NCBI GenBank assembly: GCA_964544155.1
Contig: CAZJAH010000020.1
Coordinates: 1 to 55,364 of the forward strand
Reading direction: 5' to 3'
DNA from: CAZJAH01 sp964544155
GTDB taxonomy: Bacteria; Bacteroidota; Ignavibacteria; Kapaibacteriales; UBA2268
DNA length: 55,364 nucleotides
The notes under the pieces were generated by a model, which did no database searches, was not told the DNA's origin, and saw only the letters and a list, made by a program, of their open reading frames with translations. Both the position numbers and the translations under genes were made by a program. This document shows, piece by piece, positions 43,439 through 50,341 of this stretch. How positions within the stretch are numbered: position 1 is the stretch's first letter; every line of letters starts with the position of its first letter.

Positions 43439-44260
43439 TTAAGTTTTATTCCTGATCTTTTTAACTATATTGGCAAAAATTCCCGGGTATTGCGGAATTG
43501 ACATCAAAGGCCATAACCTTAATGCCATTTTTGATCTTAACGGTATATCTGTATAATTATTAAGAAATTCTCTTAAATGGCCATGAGCAATCCGGCGGGC
43601 ATCGAAAATATTTACCTTGCTGCCCCGGATTGTCGTGTTTGGCTGGTCATAGTAATTTACCAGCTTTTCTTTTACTAACGCGAAATCCGAGTAGAGGGCT
43701 GTTTTCATCCACAAAGCATAATCTTCATTCAATTTAAATTCGGGGAAGCCGCCAATTTTTCTGAAGAGTTTTATATCAATTACAACCGACTGGATTATGA
43801 TCAGATTACCGTAGAACAAATCGGAGAGTTTAATTCTGTCATATGGCCAATAGAGAAAATCACGGGTTTTATTTTCATTTAAAAAAACCCTGTTTGCATT
43901 AGTCGATGAAGCGAGAAGCCCTGTTCTTTGCAGCTTATCAAGCTGAAGCTCAAGTTTGCCGGAAATCCATTCGTCATCACTGTCGAGAAAAGCCAGATAC
44001 TGGCCGCTTGCTTTTTCGGCGGCTATGTTTCTCATTTTAGATGGCAATCCGGCATGTTCATTTTTCAGGAATTTGATCCTGTCATCATTAAAAGAATTAA
44101 TAACTTCTTCTGTGCTATCCGTTGAGCCGTCATCCGAAATGAGAATTTCCTGGTTCTCGTGTGATTGAGCCAGCGCTGAAGATATTGCCCGGCCTATAAT
44201 ATGCGCTCTGTTATATGTCGGTATTATGGTAGATACTTTAATATCTTTTATGTTTTTCAT
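43439..44260 (-). CDS. Glycosyltransferase family 2
   Basis: This 273-residue GT-A enzyme starts with VSTIIPTYNRAHIIGRAI and has EILISDDGSTDSTEEVI and YLAFLDSDDEW, the last giving the metal-binding D-x-D. The acceptor side includes LNEDYALWMK near residue 175, with the probable catalytic acid in the ED pair. It has no membrane span and probably acts at the cytoplasmic face on lipid-linked sugar. Its ATG follows the stop of the preceding GT2 gene with no gap. It is the last gene of the five-gene glycan operon. Confidence 0.9.
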   Translation of the reverse strand: MKNIKDIKVSTIIPTYNRAHIIGRAISSALAQSHENQEILISDDGSTDSTEEVINSFNDDRIKFLKNEHAGLPSKMRNIAAEKASGQYLAFLDSDDEWISGKLELQLDKLQRTGLLASSTNANRVFLNENKTRDFLYWPYDRIKLSDLFYGNLIIIQSVVIDIKLFRKIGGFPEFKLNEDYALWMKTALYSDFALVKEKLVNYYDQPNTTIRGSKVNIFDARRIAHGHLREFLNNYTDIPLRSKMALRLWPLMSIPQYPGIFANIVKKIRNKT

Positions 44261-45052
44261 TTAATCTTTGCCCAGGTATTTTTTTGAAATAAGGCTCTTC
44301 AGCAAATAGACGGAATACCTGGGATATTTGGTGAAAATCCATATCAGAGGCCTTATCTTTTGCAGTTTAAAGGCTTCTTTCTCGCCGAGTATTTCCCTGA
44401 AAGCTTCGAATTTCTGTCTGTCATGTTCAGGACGCATCTCAGGCCTGGAGCTTACCCCGCTGAAATCAAACACCGATAAAGGATAAGAAATATGCCTGTA
44501 AGGCAGTTTTAATTCATATATTATTTTTAAAAAAAAATGATAATCGGCAGTTATCGGGTACCTGAGATCGAAAAGGCCTGTTTTCCCGAACAGACTTCTT
44601 TTTATCAGTGCAGCCTGGTGAGGTATGGTATCGGAGAACATGTAATGCTTTTTTATCTTACCTGGGTATTCTCTACGCATGGTAAATCCATTTGGAAGCT
44701 TGACAAGCATATCACCGTAAACAATAGCTTCATCGAATTCGAACGACATGAATTCCTCGAGTGATTTTTCTTTCAAAAGCCTGTCTCCGCCGTTTACGAA
44801 AAGCAGGTAATTGCCTTCAGCCATCTTAATGCCTTTGTTTTGCGCGTCAAATACGCCTTCGTCAGGCTCGCTTACGAACTTATCAATTTTAACCCTGTAT
44901 TCTTCGATTATCTCCCGGCTGACATCAGTTGATCCGCCGTCAATTACTATATATTCAAAATCCCTGTAAGTCTGTGAAATTACACTTTCAATTGTTTCCC
45001 GTATAATTCCACCGCCGTTATAATTTATTGTTATTATGCTGAGTTCAGGCAA
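44261..45052 (-). CDS. Glycosyltransferase family 2 (WcaA-like)
   Basis: This 263-residue enzyme begins PELSIITINYNGGGIIRETI and has YIVIDGGSTDVSREII and LLFVNGGDRLL, where the usual D-x-D is N-G-G-D. The acceptor-side block has PHQAALIKRSLF and YPITADYHFFLKI, typical of this GT2 subfamily. The start is a TTG at 45052, eight bases inside the end of the aminotransferase gene. It is chosen because it gives the standard N-terminus. The target sugar is unknown. Confidence 0.88.
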   Translation of the reverse strand: MPELSIITINYNGGGIIRETIESVISQTYRDFEYIVIDGGSTDVSREIIEEYRVKIDKFVSEPDEGVFDAQNKGIKMAEGNYLLFVNGGDRLLKEKSLEEFMSFEFDEAIVYGDMLVKLPNGFTMRREYPGKIKKHYMFSDTIPHQAALIKRSLFGKTGLFDLRYPITADYHFFLKIIYELKLPYRHISYPLSVFDFSGVSSRPEMRPEHDRQKFEAFREILGEKEAFKLQKIRPLIWIFTKYPRYSVYLLKSLISKKYLGKD

Positions 45053-46163
45053 TATCGAATCTGCTCCTGATATTATCCGCGACGTATTCTATCTGCTCAT
45101 TCGAAATTTCAGGATATATGGGCAATGTAAGATTGCAATCCGCCATTTTTTCTGTTTCGGGGAAATCGCCCTTTTTATAGCCGAGATGCCCATAAGCCTT
45201 TTGCAAATGCACGGGCACGGGGTAGTGCATTCCGGTAGCTATACCTTTGCTGTTAAGATGCTCAGCCATTTTATCCCTTTCTTTCTTCGTTTCAAATCCG
45301 ATCTGATAAAGGTGGTAGACATGATAAGCATATTTCTGCTCGGTATAAAGCCTGAGCCCTGCTATATCTTTAAGCAGCGAGTCATAGAGCTTTGCGGCCC
45401 CGCGGCGCTTTTCGTTCCATTCATCTATATATTTGAGTTTCACATTAAGTACCGCGGCCTGAATTCCATCCATTCTGCAGTTATATCCGATGAATTCATG
45501 CAGATGCTTTTCCCTTTGTCCGTGATTGCGGAGCATTTTAATCCTTTCGTCGAGTTCCGGGTCATTTGTTACAATCGCGCCGCCTTCACCGTATGCGCCG
45601 AGATTTTTCCCGGGGTAATAGCTAAAGCATGCAGCATCGCCGAATGTGCCGCATTTATGGCCATTATACTTGCTGCCGTGTGCCTGGGCTGCATCTTCAA
45701 GAAGTTTAAGGCCGTGCTTTTTTGCGATTTTTAATATTGGTTCGAGTTCGGCGCTCTGCCCACAGAGATGAACCGGAATTATGGCCTTCGTATTGTCTGT
45801 GATCTTCTCTTCGATCTTATCGGGATCAATGTTCAGGTTAAGGGGATCGATATCCGCGAAAACCGGTTTAGCTCCGGTATAACTGATCGCCCAGCAAGTG
45901 GCGATGAATGTATTCGGCGCGGTGATGACTTCATCCCCTTTACCAATACCCAGCGCCAGCAATGCAAGGTGTAGAGCGGATGTGCCGCTGTTAACTCCCG
46001 TGCAGTAATTTGTGCCTATGTAATCAGCGTATTTTTTTTCAAATAGCTCTGTTTCGGGGCCGCCTGCGAAAGCCGTTCTATCGATAACTGATTGAATCGC
46101 GGGGCCAATCTCATCCTTAATGGAATCATACTGCGCTTTTAAGTCTATAAATGGTATTTTCAT
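45045..46163 (-). CDS. DegT/DnrJ/EryC1/StrS sugar aminotransferase
   Basis: This 372-residue PLP enzyme should transaminate a keto sugar on a nucleotide. Visible are MKIPFIDLKAQYDSI, the phosphate-binding GVNSGTSALHLALLALG, DEVITAPNTFIATCW, AQAHGSKYNGHKCG, and the PLP lysine in CFSYYPGKNLGAYGEGGA near residue 190. It groups by eye with VioA/WlbE/FdtB-type enzymes that act at C3 or C4. With the upstream Gfo/Idh dehydrogenase it could make a 3-amino sugar. It overlaps the next GT2 gene by eight bases. Confidence 0.92.
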   Translation of the reverse strand: MKIPFIDLKAQYDSIKDEIGPAIQSVIDRTAFAGGPETELFEKKYADYIGTNYCTGVNSGTSALHLALLALGIGKGDEVITAPNTFIATCWAISYTGAKPVFADIDPLNLNIDPDKIEEKITDNTKAIIPVHLCGQSAELEPILKIAKKHGLKLLEDAAQAHGSKYNGHKCGTFGDAACFSYYPGKNLGAYGEGGAIVTNDPELDERIKMLRNHGQREKHLHEFIGYNCRMDGIQAAVLNVKLKYIDEWNEKRRGAAKLYDSLLKDIAGLRLYTEQKYAYHVYHLYQIGFETKKERDKMAEHLNSKGIATGMHYPVPVHLQKAYGHLGYKKGDFPETEKMADCNLTLPIYPEISNEQIEYVADNIRSRFDIA

Positions 46164-46175
46164 AATTTTCTGATA

Positions 46176-47384
46176 TTATCTTTTAAAATTGCCGTATTTA
46201 TTTGTGTGCTCCCATTCACTGCAAAGGTTAAGAACACCGCGGAATATCCCGTAAAGGTAATCCAGCTCAGCTTTACCGAGATTTTGATGAACCGGCAGGC
46301 CGATTATATTTTCATTCTCATCATAGCTGTGTTCAACAAAAAATTCTTTTAGCTTTTCGTGGTATCTGTGATTTTCATTGTGCCTGAATCTGAAGGTGTA
46401 TTTCAATATAGCGCTATCCGGCTCGGGCTCAATATCTTCAATAAAAAAATATTTTTTCAGATAATTATAATTATTCTGCCTTTTAGCTCTAATAACATCT
46501 ATTTTATCCAATTCATTACAGATAGCCGTGAAAGTCAGTTCCCTTTTAAAAAGGTCCAGACAGGAGTACTTATTCCACATATCCTCATCGCTTATTGCTA
46601 TACCGAAGGCCAGCGCCCCGAATTGAACAGGGAATATTTTGGTTAAATCAATATAGCTTTCCGCATTGACTTCGGGGAAAGAGAAGGTTGAATCTTCATA
46701 TTCAAGGCCGTTCATTTTAAGCGCTTTTTCCGCAAAGTAAGCATTCGGAAAAAAGGTGATCTTATCGGTTCCCGAAATTTCCTTAAGCTTTTTCATACAT
46801 TTTTTGGCTTTGGGCTTATCCCTTTCGTATGTCAGATCGCTTTCCTGAAAGGGATTCATCCGAATAATCGGCATAAGCGCCGGCTTGTTGAAGATCACCG
46901 GATAGGAAAAGACTTTCCATTTCTCGAAGAACCTGTACAGAGAAGGCCTGTAAGAAACTCCAACATCTATGTATTTAAAGCGTGATTCCGCGAAGTAATT
47001 AACACAGTGCCAGAGAAGATAATCCTGTACGCGCAGCTTCTTGCCTTCTTTATTTCCCGCGAGATTATTCAGGAAAAGGTGGTTTCCGACCGGCAGCAAA
47101 ATGCAGGCGCCAAGGGGTACATTCTTATCATTATACGCAATGAACATGTGCTCTTCATTGCTGAGCGTGCCGGGCATATTAGGATCTTCAGGATCATACC
47201 ACATTTTACGCAGGATATCAATATCATCTTTATTACCCTGAACCTTTTCAATTTTAATCTTATTGCGTTCAGCTTTTGAGATATTCTTCTTAACAGAATA
47301 CGGTATTTTTTCAAATACTTCATCTGGCCGGCATGGCAGCCCGCAACCTTCATGTATGTAATCCTTGCTGATATATCCGCTCAT
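46176..47384 (-). CDS. GNAT acyltransferase with DegT-like C-terminal half
   Basis: This 402-residue protein looks composite. About residues 25-160 fit a FemAB/GNAT-like acyltransferase: PYSVKKNISKAERNKIKIEK at the start, MFIAYNDKNVPLGACILLP, and KYIDVGVSYRPSLYRFFEKW. The C-terminal half resembles the end of a DegT aminotransferase (IDLTKIFPVQFGALAFGI, then VIRAKRQNNYNYLKKYF and IIGLPVHQNLGKAELDYLYG), but the usual N-terminal PLP-binding half is absent. It lies between the Gfo/Idh and DegT genes, so it may acylate the amino sugar. The second assignment is by eye and less certain. Confidence 0.6.
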   Translation of the reverse strand: MSGYISKDYIHEGCGLPCRPDEVFEKIPYSVKKNISKAERNKIKIEKVQGNKDDIDILRKMWYDPEDPNMPGTLSNEEHMFIAYNDKNVPLGACILLPVGNHLFLNNLAGNKEGKKLRVQDYLLWHCVNYFAESRFKYIDVGVSYRPSLYRFFEKWKVFSYPVIFNKPALMPIIRMNPFQESDLTYERDKPKAKKCMKKLKEISGTDKITFFPNAYFAEKALKMNGLEYEDSTFSFPEVNAESYIDLTKIFPVQFGALAFGIAISDEDMWNKYSCLDLFKRELTFTAICNELDKIDVIRAKRQNNYNYLKKYFFIEDIEPEPDSAILKYTFRFRHNENHRYHEKLKEFFVEHSYDENENIIGLPVHQNLGKAELDYLYGIFRGVLNLCSEWEHTNKYGNFKR

Positions 47385-47386
47385 AA

Positions 47387-48403
47387 TTACATCTCTATCC
47401 TGATCTTTTCGCCGCCGCGTTTTATCGATTCATTGGCCGCTTCAAGTATTTTTACAACATATAGCCCTGATTCGCCGGGTGTATCGGTCTTTTTATTGTT
47501 TTTTATGGAATCATAGAAATGGTCACATTCCACTTCAAGGGCTTCGTCATTTCTTATTGCCGGTGAAAACATATCACCCGTCCTGTACTGGATCAGCGTT
47601 TCGTAAATATCTTCATGATTTTCAACATTTACGCCCGAATCATATATTTTTATCTTCGACATGGGCTCCATGTCATTGAAAACGAGCATTTTTTCCGTAC
47701 CGCCAATTATAATATGCCTTATCTTAACGGGCGACATCCAGTTTACATGATAATGAGCCATACTGCCATCCTCAAATTCCACTGTTAAATAAGCAATACT
47801 TTCGATATCCCTGTCGGAATACCGGTGAAAAGCTTTGCCTATCGCATTAACACTTACCGGCTTTTTACCGCTGATGAATTCCGTGATAGATATATCATGG
47901 GGCGCTAAGTCCCAAAGGACATTTACGTCATGCTGGAAAAGCCCGAGGTTAATCCTGACTGAATCGATGTAATTTATATCGCCTATCTGCCGGCTGTTAA
48001 CAATCTCTTTAATTTTTCTGACTGCAGGAGTGTAGATGTAAGTATGGTCGACATGCAGCAGCACATTATGCTTTTGGGCGGCTTCGATAAGTTCGCGCCC
48101 TTCTTTTGAACTAGAGCAAAGGGGCTTTTCCACCCATGTATGCTTGCCTGCTTCAATAGATTTCATTGCCAGCTCGTAATGCGAGCTCACCGGAGTGGCT
48201 ATGGCTATGGCATCCAGATCATTATCCTTAATAAGATCATCGAAGTTAGCTGTTCCCTTAACATTCGGGTAAATCCCTGAGTATTTTTCGAGAAGCTTAT
48301 CTTCACGGTCGCAGATATACTTAAGCTCCCAGCTCGCGGAATTGGAAAAATTCCTTATCAGGTGCTTACCCCAGTATCCGCATCCCACAACTGCTATTTT
48401 CAT
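47387..48403 (-). CDS. Gfo/Idh/MocA family sugar dehydrogenase
   Basis: This 338-residue oxidoreductase has the NAD loop AVVGCGYWGKHLIRNF, IAIATPVSSHYELAMKSIEA, the catalytic Lys in WVEKPLC, LLHVDHTYIYTPAVRKI and WDLAPHDISI. This subtype (GYWG start, W-D--PHD motif) is common in surface-glycan clusters, where it oxidises C3 of a nucleotide sugar before transamination. It is first in a five-gene reverse operon, three bases before the GNAT/DegT-like gene. Confidence 0.9.
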   Translation of the reverse strand: MKIAVVGCGYWGKHLIRNFSNSASWELKYICDREDKLLEKYSGIYPNVKGTANFDDLIKDNDLDAIAIATPVSSHYELAMKSIEAGKHTWVEKPLCSSSKEGRELIEAAQKHNVLLHVDHTYIYTPAVRKIKEIVNSRQIGDINYIDSVRINLGLFQHDVNVLWDLAPHDISITEFISGKKPVSVNAIGKAFHRYSDRDIESIAYLTVEFEDGSMAHYHVNWMSPVKIRHIIIGGTEKMLVFNDMEPMSKIKIYDSGVNVENHEDIYETLIQYRTGDMFSPAIRNDEALEVECDHFYDSIKNNKKTDTPGESGLYVVKILEAANESIKRGGEKIRIEM

Positions 48404-48482
48404 ATTATTCCGAAATTTTTATTAATTTAATTTTCTAAATTAATCATACTATAGTTCAAAAAAAAGAAAGGCCGGAATTATT

Positions 48483-48842
48483 ATGGACTTGGAAAATTTC
48501 AGGGCGTACTGCCTATCTCTGCCCGCGGTTACAGAGGACTTTCCCTTTGATGAAACTACACTGTGCTTCAGGGTCGGCGGCAAGATATTTGCAATTAGCG
48601 ATGTGGAGGCTCCGCAGTTCAGCGTAAATCTTAAATGTGACCCCGAAAGAGCAATTGAGCTGAGGGAAAGATTTGAATGCGTCAAACCCGGCTGGCACAT
48701 GAACAAAAAGCTCTGGAACACCATTACTCCCGACGCTACTATAGAAGATGACCTGGTGCTAGAGCTCGCCCGCCATTCATACGAACTGATCTTCCAATCC
48801 CTGAAGAAATCCATCCGTGAGGAGATAGAGCGCGGACTGTAA
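48483..48842 (+). CDS. MmcQ/YjbR family protein
   Basis: This 119-residue protein fits the YjbR/MmcQ (DUF419) family: ENFRAYCLSLPAVTEDFPFD at the start, CFRVGGKIFAIS, VNLKCDPERAIELRERF, and GWHMNKKLWNTI followed by a helical ARHSYELIFQSLKKS end. The fold is double-wing DNA-binding-like, but the function is not established. It is the only forward gene between 43.4 and 55.1 kb and lies beside gene remnants, so it probably belongs to an inserted segment. Confidence 0.85.
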   Translation: MDLENFRAYCLSLPAVTEDFPFDETTLCFRVGGKIFAISDVEAPQFSVNLKCDPERAIELRERFECVKPGWHMNKKLWNTITPDATIEDDLVLELARHSYELIFQSLKKSIREEIERGL

Positions 48843-48856
48843 ATTTTTTTTAAGGC

Positions 48857-48997
48857 TAAGGGCGGTACTTCATTCTTAAAAGGACTTGATTTGTTTCATC
48901 ATGAATATGTTCTTCTATTACTGTGAAGCCGTATTTTTCATAGAAATTTCTTCCTTTTAGGTTGCGCCTAAATACTTCCACTTTTAGAAAATTTCAA
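48857..48997 (-). pseudogene. 3' remnant of a GNAT acetyltransferase gene
   Basis: Reading the reverse strand downward from about 48994, the frame gives a typical GNAT C-terminus: FLKVEVFRRNLKGRNFYEKY then GFTVIEEHIH, with the diagnostic N-x-x-G-x-x-FYEKYGF pattern. Reading to the TAG at 48857-48859 gives LLRMKYRP; joining the two parts may require a one-base frame change near 48900, which I cannot settle by eye. A TGA lies in frame just upstream, and the acetyl-CoA-binding N-terminal part of the gene is absent. It is a fossil fragment. Confidence 0.6.
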
Positions 48998-49137
48998 AAT
49001 GATGGAATTTTGACGGAAATCACCGGAAAACAAAGAAATGAGATTTATGTTTTTACTATATTATTGACATATTGCCTGGATAAACAGCCTAAGACCTTTT
49101 AAAACCACTGTTTTTTAGGATCATATAGCCTCCCTTG

Positions 49138-49374
49138 CTAAAATAAACCTGGAGGAGTTTTCTTAGGCCTGAAATCTGATTTGTTTTTAACAATATCAAG
49201 CTCAATCAAGTCATATTTTCTAAACCTGTCCTTATAATCCAGCAGTCTGTATGGTATAGGGTAAATTCTGATCCAATCGCCGTTTTCAGTTATTCCGGCA
49301 GTGCATACTGTTTCACCATACTTACTTGATATTGCGGGATAGGCTTTAACTACAATCAAGATTCTTTCCTTCAT
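49138..49374 (-). pseudogene. Truncated partner gene of the DUF488 protein
   Basis: This frame encodes 78 residues: MKERILIVVKAYPAISSKYG, then VCTAGITENGDWIRIYPIPY and RKYDLIELDIVKNKSDFRP before a sudden KKTPPGLF stop. The N-terminus is clean and fits, from memory, a longer family of unknown function found next to DUF488 genes. The end looks like a break, and the DNA beyond it holds no continuation. It starts three bases after the DUF488 stop, so the pair was translationally coupled. It could still be made as a short protein. Confidence 0.55.
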
Positions 49375-49377
49375 AGG

Positions 49378-50262
49378 CTATCTCTGAACTATTTCACATT
49401 TATCATCAAGGTGAGATAATAATCTGTTTAATATCCTGGTTCTATGACAGTATTCCGGATCTGCTTCGAAACACAAAAGAGCTATGTGCCGATATTTTTT
49501 ATAAGCCCGGACTAATTTATCTATTTGTTTAATTTGGTTATCCAGTACATTTATTTCATAATCATGAAATAACTCTCTGTAATCATCTGGTGAATTCAAT
49601 TTTTTTCTTTTATTCGAATCTATTCCCAGTTCCGGAACATGTATATAACTGATCCCGATATTTTCAAATACATTTATAAGCTGTTTCTTAGAAAACCCGT
49701 ATTTCATGCTAAAAGCGTTTTTACGTACATCGAATAAAACTTTTATCCCGTTTGCTAATAAAACATTTGTGTATTCTTCAATTGTACGGCCTTCGTACCC
49801 GATCGAAACAATAACAGGGCATGATTTATCGGGTTTGCTTCTTTTAATTTCCAATAGCTCATCATCATTCATAATTTTCCCTGCGATTACACTATTGATT
49901 GCATAATAGGGATAATTCCTGTAAACATACATTATCAATTCATTTGTATTAAAATCACTGAAAGAGTTGTGTAACTGAATGAGTTTTAGTCTATCTTCAT
50001 TACTTAATTCAGAGCGGTAATCCTGATTGCTTTTGCAATAGATTTTATCTTCTTTTTCTTCAATTAAACCATATTTGCCCAGTGTCAAAACATCCTGATT
50101 TGCCTGGAAGGAATAACAGCCGTATTTATATGGAACAAAATGATAGGCGGTTTTTTTTTGATTTTGGGAAAACAAAAATAACAACTTTTGAAAATCCAGC
50201 CTGCTCATGGAATTATCAAACTGTCTCAAAAGACTTAAAATAATCTTTCTTCTGTAATACAT
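49378..50262 (-). CDS. Panacea-like/DUF488 two-domain protein
   Basis: This 294-residue protein has two parts. Residues about 1-130 (SRLDFQKLLFLFSQ, YHFVPYKYGCYSFQANQDVL, YGLIEE) resemble the SocA/Panacea-type domain, known in antitoxins. Residues about 145-290 are a DUF488 domain: VIVSIGYEGRTIEEYTNVLL, KVLFDVRKNAFSMKYGFSK, ISYIHVPELGI, and IALLCFEADPEYCHRTRIL with the conserved C-F-E and CHR. The biochemical role is unknown. The gene is downstream of a perfect 18-base palindrome and upstream of its truncated partner. Defence or toxin-antitoxin function is inference only. Confidence 0.75.
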   Translation of the reverse strand: MYYRRKIILSLLRQFDNSMSRLDFQKLLFLFSQNQKKTAYHFVPYKYGCYSFQANQDVLTLGKYGLIEEKEDKIYCKSNQDYRSELSNEDRLKLIQLHNSFSDFNTNELIMYVYRNYPYYAINSVIAGKIMNDDELLEIKRSKPDKSCPVIVSIGYEGRTIEEYTNVLLANGIKVLFDVRKNAFSMKYGFSKKQLINVFENIGISYIHVPELGIDSNKRKKLNSPDDYRELFHDYEINVLDNQIKQIDKLVRAYKKYRHIALLCFEADPEYCHRTRILNRLLSHLDDKCEIVQR

Positions 50263-50286
50263 CCTATACCCGGAAATTTATTATGC

Positions 50287-50304
50287 TGCTATATTAATAT
50301 AGCA
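50287..50304. promoter_or_regulatory. 18-base perfect palindrome before the DUF488 gene
   Basis: TGCTATATTAATATAGCA is a perfect inverted repeat with no spacer, 24 bases upstream of the DUF488 start. Each half contains TGCTATATT, which also resembles an extended -10 element. A dimeric regulator bound here would cover the promoter. No -35 consensus is seen at the right distance. Confidence 0.6.
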
Positions 50305-50341
50305 ATAATTTCTCTATCCGCTAAATAATTTTATGATTTCC

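Noticed and set aside
45036..45734. A 232-codon open frame on the forward strand
   Set aside because: It runs antisense to the end of the DegT aminotransferase and has no supporting motif or ribosome-binding site.
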